From Sipunculus nudus (taxonomy: Eukaryota; Annelida; Sipuncula; Golfingiida; Sipunculidae), in the NCBI GenBank assembly GCA_026874595.1, contig CM049316.1:71949176-72013175 (forward strand): a DNA stretch of 64,000 bases, in the 5' to 3' direction. Below the pieces are notes generated by a model that saw only the letters and a list, made by a program, of their open reading frames with translations, was not told the origin of the DNA and searched no databases. Shown here piece by piece: positions 9,640 to 21,765 of the stretch; the first letter of the stretch is position 1, and every line of letters begins with the position of its first letter. The position numbers and the translations under genes are program-made.

Positions 9640-9649
9640 GATACCACGC

Positions 9650-11514
9650 CTGAAACAAAGGTAACCAATCACATTTCGAATTCATTTAAATAAACCAATC
9701 ACATTTATACACACAAACTTAAATCATAATTCAGTTCAGCTGTGGTTTACGTAATTTGTTAACAGTAAAGGAAACTTGTTTATATTCCAATAATCGTCCT
9801 CAAACCCAATGCTGCTTCACTATTGTCTTGCAAAGAAGCAACTGTATACCATGGTTTTATCTGAATAACATGTTGATACTTTCTTTAAATTATCCTAATG
9901 TATCTTATCCTGTACAGTGCCTTAGAGCTATTGTAAAACAGACCCCAGGTTATATACCAATCTATTTATTTCCTAAAAAAATATTTCCCAAAAACATTTT
10001 GGTAGGACATCGATTTTATACCACCTATATCAGATAGTGTCTTAAAATCATGCATCTTTGAAAATTACTCATGCTAAAGTATGTAGACTTTCCATATTAT
10101 CACCTACATTATTGTGTTCCATTTGACTAATCGATCTTATTATACAGGATTGAATGATAGCTCTTGACACTGAGCGATGATGAAAGTAAACAAATGATAA
10201 AATGTGTTTATTAATCAATAAATAAGTTGTAAAAATTGTTGAGACAAAGGAGGGATTTATTTTCATGATATTTTGCCACGTTCTCTTTCTTCTCTATCAA
10301 TCCTGCAGTCTTTTGCTTCCGTTGAGTAACAAGTCTCGTTTTAGATTTGGTATAAGAAAAAAACTATGGGGAATTACCATAATATGAATAGTGCAAATGT
10401 ATCCACCATTTTGATACTTTAATTTTTAGGGATTGGCACTCTAAACAGTTTGATGAGATCTGCTGTACGTAAGATTGGATACATTTGGATACGTCATTGA
10501 AACGTGTTATCAAAGCTATGAAAAGGTTTGAAAGTGATGCCCATAATGCATACCATCGTGGACATGACATTGGAACAGAAACTTTGGACACAATAAATCG
10601 TTATTTTGTTAGATTTCTTCAGAGCCTCTAAAAATTTCTAATTAGACACCATCTTAATATTGCTAGCTTGCCTGAAAGCAAACTAATAAAGAAACAAACA
10701 AAAAAAGGCCATATTTGACGCCATTTTACGCCACCTAATATTTGGATATTTTTTAGCATCGGGAATCATTTTATTATATTCAAAGTACTTTCAAAACATA
10801 TAAAAAAGAGTATCTTGGTATGATTCTGAAGCATGCATTGACAGTAGTAGATTTTTATAAACAACATCAATTGATTTTTCAAAGCTTTAAGGAGGGGTGT
10901 AATAAGTTTAACTAATTATATACCTAAAATTAGCCTCAGACCAGTTGCTGTTCATTGTGGAAGGAAGGGAGTAAATCGTGCATCAGGATATGAGATTTTT
11001 TGTTTGATAAATAGATGGCCCTATAATTGGTGCAAAAGTCTATTGCGATCATGTGATAAATCTTAGATGTAGCATTATGTGTATGTTTCGCCCCTGACTT
11101 TTCCCGAAAGAATTACGTTGTTTTAAAAAGTACACCCAAGTTGGAAATCATTTTATACAATGATTTACTTGTCAGTGTCGATGCTTTTGTTCTGACTAAA
11201 ATATGGTGTTGACACAGCTGCGGCGCATGTCATCACATTCCTGAGAACATCATATAAGCAAACATCTAATCTAGCGTTCCCCGTCAGCATAAAAGTGGGA
11301 ACTATATTTGACGGAGCTGTAAAAATATATTGAAGGTCAAGAAGACTGAACCATTACACTGAAAACGTAGGGGAGTCGAATCACCCAATTATGAATATTA
11401 TGAATAATCACCCCTACGGGGAGTCGGAGGGTGGATTTGGCTATGGTTGTCATCACACAGCACTGGACTGCCCCAGGGGAGTGCACGCTGACCCTCCGTG
11501 AAGTGTCAGGCCTT
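9650..11514. other. upstream region of the modular gene
   Basis: AT-rich sequence that probably holds a 5' UTR intron and the promoter of the minus-strand gene: a TTTCAG acceptor lies at 9655-9650. No first exon or TATA box could be assigned. The last 150 bp (about 11365-11514) are GC-richer and precede the segmental duplication. No gene recognised. Confidence 0.35.
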
Positions 11515-12953
11515 GAGCAGCTCCCTGGCAGCGCGGCATCCAGCTTGGACAAGGGCGCACGCTAACCACGCGTGAGCCGGGCCGGACACGGGATACCTCG
11601 CGGACTGCATGGGCCGGAACTAGGTCACGGTTGCGTGCATGTGCACAAATTGCTGCGCCCTATGAAAACGTGCCATGTTCATGTGTACAAGTCTCGGGTG
11701 TACACAATATTTACAACAGTGTGTTTACAACATTTTTGCCCAGAGGGTACTGATACTAGCAGAGTCGGTGTAACATTAATTCAGCATGTGAAAGTATAAG
11801 TTAGTACGGATCGTTTTGCAGTCTTCACAACAATCATCGTCGTAGCCCATAAGAATGAACTTCTCAATTGCTTTTTTTCAGTGACTGACGCATTGTGGAG
11901 TCCATAGATTGCACCTGCAACTAACTGTGATGATAACACTCCATACAAAACTGTGAGATTTAACATATATCCATTGATTAATGATCAGTACATCTATGTG
12001 CATTGTATATTTGACCACTAGAAAACATTACTGTTCTATTCTCAGCCCTATTTTGCACCAAGAAAGTTAAAATGTGAACATAATAGTACACAGGCCTAAA
12101 GCCTTATACAGGACTGCCACCAAATGCAAGATGTCTACCGAGGCTGTTAATGATTCAATTCTCTCTGGACAAATACTATCAGCTGTTGATGTTACAGGTG
12201 CTTCATGCTTTCCAGAATGGTTATTTTTTATTACGGGCCTTTCGACATACAACATTATGTGAACATTGGTTTGCTAAAACCATAGGAAATATTTTTATTT
12301 AATTTTCTTTTTAAGAGTAACAGATCGTATCGTGCTATAACCCCAGTTAGCCCTTTGGTGTGCCGGCGACGCAACAGAAACCTGAAACCTGTTGCATCGA
12401 CGTCGGCGGCTATCATCGTCGTCGTCCCTGACCAAGCGATTGCAGTGCATCGTATACAAGGTACTGTCGAGTGATAGCCAGTCAAGTCGGCCGGTGAGTA
12501 GGTGAATTGTATAAATTGCTGTTTCTGAAAAGTTAGTAATTTGTTAAGAACAGGCACTAATTTTAATAGTTAAGCTGTGTCAAAATTGCCAAACAATGAA
12601 ATACATAGTGTATGTCTTCTGAGTGACAGTCAAGTTCGGTAAGTTGCAGTTTGTATAGAAGGGGGGCCTAAGTATTATGATATATCTATATCTGTATGTA
12701 ACTTCAAATAATGTAACCAAGTACCCGAAAATACACCTATTAGTAAAGCTAAATGTATGTTCATTAAAAACTAACAAAATTTGGTGTACTGTGTACTCCT
12801 GAAACTTTACTGTGACTGTGACATAATACAGCAGGTTCAGTACACACATACATATAAATATAATGTGTAAGGTTTAATTTTCATATATAATAATTACATT
12901 CCCAATGGTAATGGTCATCTGTGTAGTAAAAGTATTTTTCAAATATTTTGTAG

Positions 12954-13029
12954 AGTCTATTCCTGGACCAATGAGCCTGGAGAAGGAGAATACAGGTAGC
13001 TGACATTAAAGAATCGCCCAACCTGCCAG
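12954..13029 (+). pseudogene. frameshifted exon-like block in copy A
   Basis: Counterpart of the open exon candidate at 18972-19046 in copy B. A one-base insertion (GAGAATACAGG against GAGATACAGG) breaks the frame, which then meets TGA. The TTTTGTAG acceptor and a GTAAAT donor are retained. If the B exon is real, A carries a broken copy. Confidence 0.25.
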
Positions 13030-13082
13030 GTAAATATTAATTAATTTTGCTGAACATGTCGTGTGATATAAATATATACATA

Positions 13083-13086
<4 letters not shown>

Positions 13087-13146
<60 letters not shown>
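13087..13146. repeat. (TA)n microsatellite, copy A
   Basis: 60 bp of TA; the counterpart in copy B is at 19072-19120. Confidence 0.95.
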
Positions 13147-13149
<3 letters not shown>

Positions 13150-14287
13150 CATTTAAGGATATGACAAGTATAAAAATAAATGAACTTAATGTAAATTCAA
13201 TGAAGACCTAATATTTCATATGTTGTAAATGTTTGATAAAGTACTAATTCCAAGTTTCCAGTAGTCCTATATAAATCGAAAATTGCAATTATGTGCCCAA
13301 CACATGGATTTATTTAAAGCCACTGATTAATAAATGACTTTGGTTTTCTACTAGACACAGTATAACAAGTTTGTAATATTATATATGTGTGTGTTTGAGT
13401 GTGAACATGATTATACAAGTTGTCAATACATCCTTTTACTCCTGCAGCTATCCCACACTTGACAATTAGTACACAGACGTACCTCAGTTCCTGTTGAGCC
13501 ATGTGGATGGATTATTTGCAAATGAACTTATGGTAAGTGACTCTATAACAATGAATCCCATTTATTAAAACATGTATAATGAACATTTAACATAACATTT
13601 CAGATAACAGATAACATTTCACATGATACTGTGCTTGCTTGAGGTTTTTATTTTGCAATATTGATAGCACACATTTTAGGAGATGAATGGGAGGAGGACT
13701 ATTTAATCTCAGGAACTAACCCTCCAATATGGATATTATATTAAGCACACCTCCGATGTAGCATCTAAAATAAAAATTATCAGGATGACATATTCAGTCA
13801 TATAAGCTGTGATTCAATGTTCACAAAATCCTGCACACAACTCTGTCATATAAAATGTGTTTTTCATGGAATTTTACATTTTCTTTTTTTATTTTCAGAC
13901 ACTCTGACTCCGAAGAAAACATTTTCGTTACAGATTTGTAACCTCGAGTAGAAGGAGAGGCCAGGGCAAGTCTATTGTTCAAGTACAGAAGCAGAAAGTG
14001 ACGAGAGACTTATATGCTCGCCACGCGGATAGCCGTGAAGGCGTGAACCCAACTTTGGGTAAACTACTTGTTAGAGAGGAAGCCCATGTGGATGACGATA
14101 TAATAAAGCTATGTATTTACTCTGAATGTGAACACTGAAACACACTCAGACAGAACCCTGTCCACATTGTAAGGAATAATCATTCGTAAAACTGTTGCAG
14201 ACAAATACACGTATCACAAATTACACGACCACTTGGTTTTAATGAATATACGTTCTACTTAAAAATGTCTGTTGTTATTATTATTGT

Positions 14288-14292
<5 letters not shown>

Positions 14293-14345
<53 letters not shown>

Positions 14346-14365
14346 AAGAGAGAAAGAGGGAAAGA
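14293..14365. repeat. (TA)n-(GA)n compound microsatellite, copy A
   Basis: TA tract followed by GA-rich repeats; the counterpart in copy B is at 20297-20400. Confidence 0.95.
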
Positions 14366-14393
14366 GAGAAAGAGTAAATACGGATGAATCTGA

Positions 14394-14556
14394 CAGGTCC
14401 ATGACAACCCATAGGTTGTCACAGTAAACACTTGACGATCCTTTTAACAACCCTAGAGGGTTGTCAAATTTAAATTTTGACAACCTGGGTTGTGGTTTTA
14501 GGTACACCCATTTGACAACCCTAAAGTTGTCGATTTGACAACCCTATATTTTCAGT
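14394..14556. repeat. GACAACC/GGTTGTC hairpin cluster, copy A
   Basis: Within about 160 bp the heptamer GACAACC and its inverse GGTTGTC, or close variants, recur in alternating orientation (for example GACAACCCATAGGTTGTC). They could fold into several small hairpins. The cluster is flanked on both sides by (TA)n tracts. Function unknown; a short inverted-repeat element is possible. Confidence 0.7.
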
Positions 14557-14574
14557 GTAACAACTGATCTGAAG

Positions 14575-14577
<3 letters not shown>

Positions 14578-14628
<51 letters not shown>
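14578..14628. repeat. (TA)n microsatellite, copy A
   Basis: About 50 bp of TA directly after the hairpin cluster. Confidence 0.95.
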
Positions 14629-14629
<1 letters not shown>

Positions 14630-14809
14630 AAATTTTAGTTGTAAACACACTGAAAGTTAAGGCAGGAATGGATCAAGTTTTCACTTTTAGAAAAGCAACC
14701 TATGACTAATTTAGCTGTTAGACATAGATACAGACAAAAGTGCAAATTTGCAAAGGGAAATTTGTTTCCAAGCTTCTAATACTAAAATCAACGGTCATAT
14801 TTAATCATA

Positions 14810-14813
<4 letters not shown>

Positions 14814-14845
<32 letters not shown>
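14814..14845. repeat. (GA)n microsatellite, copy A
   Basis: About 32 bp of GA inside the 514-bp piece that copy B has lost. Confidence 0.95.
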
Positions 14846-14846
<1 letters not shown>

Positions 14847-15295
14847 AAAATCCATGAAGAGAAATGTATGAAGAGAGAGTAAGTAATAATTATTTTTGTC
14901 ACAGTTTTACGCCCTGATTCCTAGAGCATATTATTTCTTGTGTCAATGTCATGGTGACGAAACAAATTCAGACAAAACAACTAACTTTAATAGTTCTACT
15001 CTATTTCTTAAGTTATTAATTGAGCCTGAGAGCCCTTCTCCCCGTAAATCTTTTTTGTAACTGCACTGAAAGTATTTTTTATTATTTGTTCAGTTGTATT
15101 TAAAAATTTTGGCTTAGCACCATTTTCCAAGGAAATATTGTTTTGAACTCAAGTAAATAAGTGTCTTTGACCTTCTAGATTGTTTAGCTCTAAATGGGAT
15201 CAAATATTGCCTTAACTATTTCTGCAGGAAACTGCAAAATTGTTCATGCCACGGAAAAATCTTCATATTCAAATGCATATCCAGTCTATAAAATA

Positions 15296-15389
15296 CACAT
15301 ACCAACAGTACGCACTAATCATACCTACAGTAGGTACAAATCATACCTAATCATACCCACTAATTATACCTACAGTACGCACTAATCAT
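15296..15389. repeat. short form of the 22-bp repeat array, copy A
   Basis: About four imperfect units of the same 22-bp repeat that forms the giant array (words CGCACTAATCATACCTACAG), in the same orientation and between the same flanking sequences as the array at 27.4-48 kb. Confidence 0.85.
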
Positions 15390-17423
15390 AAAAAATAATA
15401 ATAATGAACCGACAACAGACAGGCATACAGATTTTGTTGAACTTTTGTGGACTTTGGAAATCACCTCGTTAAGATCCAATAATATTTTGGAAGTAATCTG
15501 GATAACATACATACATTTTAATTTAATGGATTTTGTTTCAATGTTACGCCATTATAATAAACCGGGTGGCTTGAGGATCATCTTGGCTGGGTTTTTTAAT
15601 ATATCTGAATACATGTTGATATAATCATATTTTGCAATGAAGACCAAGTCCTTGGTACGGTTGTTAATCTGTTTTCTTGCCTCGAGTCCATTGAGAAAAT
15701 TGACCAATATTTTCCTTGATTATAATTTTTTTAATAAGCACCTTTTAAGAATCTAACAAAATGCTTGTATTGTTTGTGGAAAATTTGTATAATTCACATA
15801 ATTTTTGCCGTAACCGATAATTAAAACAACCGTTCGCTAGCACAATATAATTTGTCATACTCTTTTTTAACATTTTATTTTGTTGGGCCTGTTCTTATTT
15901 AGAAACTCTTCGTGAAAAATGTCTGAGAAAGAAACGTTTGTTGACATCGTTTCGACAAACTTGTAAGTTGCGGCCGTTGTTAACGCAGGGACTGAGCCAG
16001 CCTGGTGTAATGCGGATCACTTGTCGTTTCATAAAATGAATAAAAATTAAAAAGCAAATTTAAAACGTCCTTAAAAAAAATTAAAAATGTTTTTTTTTCT
16101 CATTTGTTTAGTTAGATACAGGAATGTGTGATGATGATTTTTTGGGTTCATTGTTATAAGTAATGAGAAATATTTTCATGGTTAATCTTTAAGTGGCACT
16201 GTGTCTTCCGTTAGGATGAATACAATACTATTGAAAAATGTTATGCTATATAGCTTTTGCCCTGGCGGGACTTAGGCTGGCTATCACTAGCTACAGTATC
16301 TACCGCTTTACCAAGTTTTGCATGGAAAGCGCTACAGGGTACGCCATTAAGAGTTTTCCCAAAATATCGTCGGACAAATCTGCCCAAAGAAAATTAGGCA
16401 TATATTCCTTGTGTCGCATGAAGATACAACTTATCCCTACATATTCTCACTATTCATTTATCCAGTTGTTTAAAATACATTTGACCAAAGTAACTATGGA
16501 AATATCACTGTGTCTGAAAATGCGGGCACTTGCCTCGAAGAAAATATAATACATGTATTAATTATTCTCCACTTGGTTCTTGGTAACTCCCGCTTGTAAC
16601 AGCAAAGAATTAACCATGGGAGAACAAAGGATGAAAACAATTTTACGAATGCATATTTACAACGCTGAATGATACATTGTAAGTTAATTTCAATATAAGA
16701 TTGATGAAATGACTTTTTATCCTACAAGAAGCGCTTGAATTACATGTCAATGCTCCACGCCGATCCGTAGGGTAAACTCTCAATGGAGTACCTTTTAGCG
16801 CTATCCATGAAAACATGCTGACGTCAGAATGACAGTTTCTCAGAAATGTTAGGATATTAATTATCTCTAGATCCTTTCGTATGACTGAGTCAACAGTGCT
16901 TCTGTTTAAGCAACTACGGCTGTTACCGAGCTTCAGAGTTGTTCGAGCCGATCAAAATAATTGGCTGGTGTGTAGGTCATTATATGAAAGTCATCTTTTA
17001 AACGTGCAAGTTATTTTTTTAGAACGACCAGAGCGCTCACTACGCCAAACGCGTATTCAAACTAAATATTAAAGGCCTTACTTTAAGGATATTAAACCCA
17101 CTTACATAACGTAGGTTAGTCTATTTTCATATATCATATTCTTTGCAAACCTTTATTACTTATTGTAAGAGTATATTTTGTGTAGGGAACAGACCATTAG
17201 GCGGTGTTACTTTGATTTGTTCTGTTGAAAGGCCAAAGTATTTGCCATCATACTGGAAATTTTAATCATTCTTGAACTGAAGTTCTCACATTTGTAAACA
17301 AAACGAAAGAGTGCATACACCTTGTGAAACATTAACCTTTAAAGCCAAATTTAAATTCTAAAACTAGCGGAATTATCTGACATATCATATAAGAATATTT
17401 GCAATTACATACTCAAAGAATAA

Positions 17424-17518
17424 AGAACACCAAGAGCTAACAAAATAAAACGTGTGAACCTAAAAAAAGAAGTGGAGGAGCTAAAGAGTAATATTGGAGA
17501 ATGTGAAAATATTGAAAC
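17424..17518 (+). mobile_element. truncated L1-like LINE fragment, copy A
   Basis: Encodes the start of the same ORF piece seen at 23165-23560 (a Lys/Glu-rich coiled-coil-like stretch). It is cut at about 17518, where the duplication junction lies. Confidence 0.55.
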
Positions 17519-18971
17519 TATTGATAAATGCAAGGAGCAGCTCCCTGGCAGCGCGGCAGCCAGCTTGGACAAGGGCGCACGCTGACCACGCGTGAGCCGG
17601 GCCGGACACGGGATACCTCGCGGACTGCATGGGCCGGACTAAGTCACAGATGCATGCACGTGCACAAAGTGCTGCGCTCTATGTAAACGTGCCATGGTCA
17701 TGTGTACAAGTCTCGGGTGTACATTATATTTACAACAGTCCGTTAACAACATTTTTGCCCAGAGGGTACTGATACTAGCAGAGTCGGTAGCAGTAATTCA
17801 GCATGTGAAAGTATGAGTTAGTACGGATCGTTTTGCAGTCTTCACAACAATCATCGTCGTAGCCCATAAGAATGAACTCCTCAATTGTTTTTTTTTTCAG
17901 TGACTGACGCATTGTGGAGTCCATAGATTGCACCTGCAACTAATTGATTATAACACTCCATACACAACTGTGAGATTTAAATATATCCATTGATTAATGT
18001 TCAGTACATCTATGTGTATTGTATATTTGACCACTAGAAAACATTACTGTTCTATTCTCAGCCCTATTTTGCACCAAGGAAGTTAAAATATGAACATAAT
18101 AGTACACAGGCCTAAAGCCTTATACAGGACTGCCACCAAATGCAAGATGTCTACCTAGACTGTTAATGCTTCAATTCTCTCTGGACAAATACTATCAGCT
18201 GTTGATGTTACAGGTGCCTCATGCTTTCCAGAATGGTTATTTTTTTACGGGCCTTTCGACATACAACATTATGTGAACATTGTTTTGCTAAAACCATAGG
18301 AAATATTTTTATTTAATTTTCTTTCTAAGAGTAACAGATCGTATCGTGCTATAACCCCAGTTAGCCCTTTGGTGGGTCGGCGACGGAACAGAAACCTGAA
18401 ACCTGTTGCGTCGACGTCGGCGGCTATCATCGTCGTCGTCCCTGACCAAGCGATTGCAGTGCATTGTATACAAGGTACTGTCGAGTGATAGCCAGTCAAG
18501 TCGGCCGGTGAGTAGGTGATTTGTATAAAATGCTGTTTCCTAAAAGTTAGTAATTTGTTTAGAACAGGCACTAATTTTAATACTTAAGCTGTGTCAAAAT
18601 TGCCAAACAATGAACCACATAGTGTATGTCTTCTGAGTGACAGTCAAGTTCGGTAAGTTGAATTTTGTATAGTAGGGGGACCTATGTATTATGATATATC
18701 TATATCTGTATGTAACTTCAAATAATGTAACCAAGTACCCGATAATACACCTATTAGGAAGCTACATGTATGTTCATTAAAAAACTAACAAAAATTGGTG
18801 TTATGTGTACTCCTGAAACTTTACAGTGTGACTGTGACATAATACAGCAGGTTCAGTACACACATACATATATATATATAATGCGCAAGTTTTCATTTTC
18901 ATATATAATAATTACATTCCCAATGGTCATGGTCATCTGTGTAGTAAAAGTATTTTTCAAATATTTTGTAG

Positions 18972-19046
18972 AGTGTATTCCTGGACCAATGAGCCTGGAG
19001 AAGGAGATACAGGTAGCTGACATTAGAGAATCGCCCAACCTGCAAG
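18972..19046 (+). CDS. putative exon in copy B
   Basis: A 75-bp block between a TTTTGTAG acceptor and a GTAACT donor. It has 2 bases, 24 codons and 1 base, all open (it includes PGPMSLEKEIQVADI). The phase matches the next candidate exon at 19433. Product unknown. No upstream exon with a start could be placed with confidence, so this may be a gene fragment carried in the duplicated segment. Confidence 0.28.
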
Positions 19047-19069
19047 GTAACTATTAATTAATTTTGCTG

Positions 19070-19071
<2 letters not shown>

Positions 19072-19120
<49 letters not shown>
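19072..19120. repeat. (TA)n microsatellite, copy B
   Basis: About 49 bp of TA, counterpart of 13087-13146. Confidence 0.95.
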
Positions 19121-19122
<2 letters not shown>

Positions 19123-19432
19123 GTATATAGAACATTTAAGGATATGACAAGTATATAAATAAATAAACTTAATGTAAATTCAATGAAGACCTAATATTTC
19201 ATATGTTGTAAATGTTTGATAAAGTACAAATTCCAAGTTTCCAGTAGTCCTATATAAATCGAAAATTGCAATTATGTGCCCAACACATGGATTTTATTAA
19301 AGCCACTGATTAATAAATGACTTTGGTTTTCTACTAGACACAGTATAACAAATTTGTAATATTATATATATGTGTGTGTTTGTGTGTGAACATGATTATA
19401 CAAGTTGTCAATACATCCTTTTACTCCTGCAG

Positions 19433-19482
19433 CTATCCCACACTTGACAACTAGTACACAGGCGTACCTCAGTTCCTGTTGA
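19433..19482 (+). CDS. putative terminal exon in copy B
   Basis: After a TCCTGCAG acceptor (19425-19432), the phase inherited from 18972-19046 gives 16 more residues (IPHLTTSTQAYLSSC is visible after the split codon) and then TGA at 19480-19482. Both copies A and B keep this frame and stop. Short and unrecognised. Confidence 0.22.
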
Positions 19483-20294
19483 GCCATGTGGATGGATTAT
19501 TTGCAAATGAACTTATGGTAAGTGACTCTATAACAATGAATCCCATTTATTAATACATGTATAGTGAACATTTAACATGAACAGATAACATTTCACATGA
19601 TACTGTGCTTGCTTAAGGTTTTTATTTTGCAATATTGATAGCACACATTTTGGGAGATGAATGGGAGGAGGACTCCTTAATCTCAGGAACTAACCCTCCA
19701 ATATGGATATTTTATAAAGCACATTTCCGATGTAGCATCTAAAATAAAAAATTATCAGGATGACATATATAGTCATATAAGCTGTGATTCAATGTTCACA
19801 AAATCCTACACACAACTCTGTCATATAAAATGTGTTTTTCATGGAATTTTACATTTTCTTTTTTTATTTTCAGACACTCTGACTCCGAAGAAAACATTTT
19901 CGTCACAGATTTGTAACCCCGAGTAGAAGGAGGGGCCAGGGCAATTCTATTGTTCAAGTACAGACCAGGGCAATTCTATTGTTCAAGTACAGAAGCAGAA
20001 AATGAAGAGAGAGCTATATGCTCGTCACACGGGTAGCCGTGAAGGCGTGAACCCAACTTTGGAGTGGTAAACTACTTGTTAGAGAGGAAGCCCATGTGAA
20101 TGACGATATAATAAAGCTACTTATTTACTCTTAATGTGAACACTGAAACACACTCAGACAGAACCCTGTCCACATTGTAAGCAATAATCAGTCGTAAAAC
20201 TGTTGCAGACAAATACACGTATCACAAATTACACGACCACTTGGTTTTAATAAATATACGTTCTACTTAAAAATATCTGTTGTTATTATTATTG

Positions 20295-20296
<2 letters not shown>

Positions 20297-20342
<46 letters not shown>

Positions 20343-20361
20343 AGAGAGAGAGAGAGAGAGA
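20297..20361. repeat. (TA)n-(GA)n compound microsatellite, copy B
   Basis: Counterpart of 14293-14365. It creates spurious Tyr/Ile-repeat open frames on the minus strand. Confidence 0.95.
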
Positions 20362-20418
20362 GTGACAAAGAGAGAAGGAGGGAAAGAGTGAAAGAGTGAA
20401 TACGGATGAATCTGACAG

Positions 20419-20573
20419 GTCCATGACAACCCATAGGTTGTCACAGCAAACATTTGACAATCCTTTTTACAACCCTAGAGGGTTGTCAAATTGAAATTTT
20501 GACAACCTGGGTTGTTGGTTTAGGTATACCCATTTAACAACCCTAAAGTTGTCAATTTGACAACCCTATGTTT
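20419..20573. repeat. GACAACC/GGTTGTC hairpin cluster, copy B
   Basis: Second copy of the inverted-heptamer cluster, with the same order of motifs as 14394-14556. Confidence 0.7.
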
Positions 20574-20597
20574 TTCAGTGTAACAACTGATCTAGAG

Positions 20598-20600
<3 letters not shown>

Positions 20601-20679
<79 letters not shown>
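20601..20679. repeat. (TA)n microsatellite, copy B
   Basis: About 79 bp of TA, the longest pure tract in the window; 51 bp in copy A. Confidence 0.95.
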
Positions 20680-20681
<2 letters not shown>

Positions 20682-20857
20682 AACAAATATAAGTTGTAAA
20701 TACACTGAAAGTAAAGGCAGGAATGGATCAAGTTTTCACTTTTAGAAAAGCCACCCATGACAAATTTAACTGTTAGACATAGATACAGACAAAAGTGCAA
20801 ATTTGCAACAGGGAAATTTGTTTCCAAGCTTCTAATACTAAAATCAACGGTCATATT

Positions 20858-20928
20858 TAATCATACCTACAGTAGGCACTAATCATACCTGTAGTACCCA
20901 CTAATTATACCTACAATACGCACTAAGC
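20858..20928. repeat. short form of the 22-bp repeat array, copy B
   Basis: About three imperfect 22-bp units, joined on the left to the deletion scar. Confidence 0.85.
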
Positions 20929-21654
20929 AATAATAATGAACCGATAACAGACAGGCATACAGATTTTGTTGAACTTTTGTGGACTTTGGAAATCACCTCG
21001 TAAAAATCCAATAACATTTTGGAAGTAATCTGGATAACATACATAAATTTTAATTCAATGGATTTTAATTCAATGTTACCCCATTATAATAAACCGGGTG
21101 GCTTGAGGATCATCTTGGCTGGGTTTTTGAATATATCTGAATACATCTTGTATTATCATATTTTGCAATGAAGACCAAGTCCTTGGTACGGTTGTTAATC
21201 TGTTTTCTTGCCTCGAGTCCATTGAAAATTATCAAAGATTGAGAAAATTGACCAATATTTTCCTTGATTATAATTTTTTTAATAAGCACCTTTTAAGAAT
21301 CTAACAAAATGTTTGTATTGTTTGTGGCAAATTTGTATAATTCACATAATTTTTCCGTAACCGATAATTAAAACAACCGTTCGCTAGCACAATATAATTT
21401 GTCATAATTCTTTTTTAGCATTTTATTTTGTTGGGCCTGTTCTTATTTAGAAACTCTTCGTGAAAAATGTCTGAGAAAGCAACGTTTGTTTACATCGTTT
21501 CGACAAACTTGTAAGTTGCGGCCGTTGTTAAGGCAGGGACTGAGCCAGCCTGGTGTAATGCGGATCACTTGTCGTTTCATTAAATGAATACTTAACTCCC
21601 GTCAAGTTTGTAACTTGGTGCCTCTGATGCTTGTTAACCGAAGCGAATAAAACG

Positions 21655-21765
21655 GAACGTTACACATACAGGTGTACACATATTTTGTATACATATACAG
21701 GTGTACACATTTTTGCTTTCCCCTACACGTGTACACATATATTGAATACCTAGGGCTCAACAGTT
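21655..21765. repeat. GTGTACAC-rich minisatellite, copy B
   Basis: Three to four imperfect units of about 28-40 bp containing ACATACAGGTGTACACATAT. Also present in copy C (49315-49420) but absent from copy A, so A has lost it. Confidence 0.75.

Larger units (their letters stand above)
251..9649 (-). other. gene for modular cysteine-rich secreted protein (partial, 8 exons)
   Basis: Eight minus-strand exons can be chained with GT..AG introns and compatible phases: 9639-9473, 8584-8439, 8180-8083, 4958-4810, 3095-3042, 2665-2365, 1026-928 and 399-251. Together they encode about 385 residues and the gene continues past the left edge. Exon 1 gives a signal peptide and a Gly/Lys/Met linker. The rest repeats a module with the cysteine pattern CxC, C-x6-C-x3-C, CC, C-x14-C-x4-C, which is ten cysteines. 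Many N-glycosylation sequons (NIT, NAT, NVT, NYT, NHS) fit an extracellular product. I do not recognise the family; a matrix or adhesive secretion is only a guess. Whether exon 6 splices directly to exon 7 is the weakest part of the model. Confidence 0.7.
11515..17518. repeat. segmental duplication copy A
   Basis: Copy A of a tandem duplication. The start GAGCAGCTCCCTGGCAGCGC at 11515 recurs at 17535 (register 6020 bp) and the two copies stay collinear, with close similarity, to the L1-like fragment at 17424-17518. Relative to B, A lacks the GTGTACAC-rich minisatellite of 21.6-21.8 kb but keeps a 514-bp piece missing from B. Contents: GC-rich start, (TA)n tracts, a GACAACC hairpin cluster and about four units of the 22-bp repeat. 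No convincing intact gene. Confidence 0.88.

Noticed and set aside
12255-18571. 100-residue minus-strand frames at 12255-12557 and 18269-18571
   Set aside because: Conserved only because the segment is duplicated. About nine differences between the copies mostly change the residue. No domain, and the opposite strand is also open.
14259-20854. Minus-strand frames with Tyr-Ile or Ser-Leu runs (14259-14507, 20263-20460, 20552-20854)
   Set aside because: Translations of (TA)n and (GA)n microsatellites.
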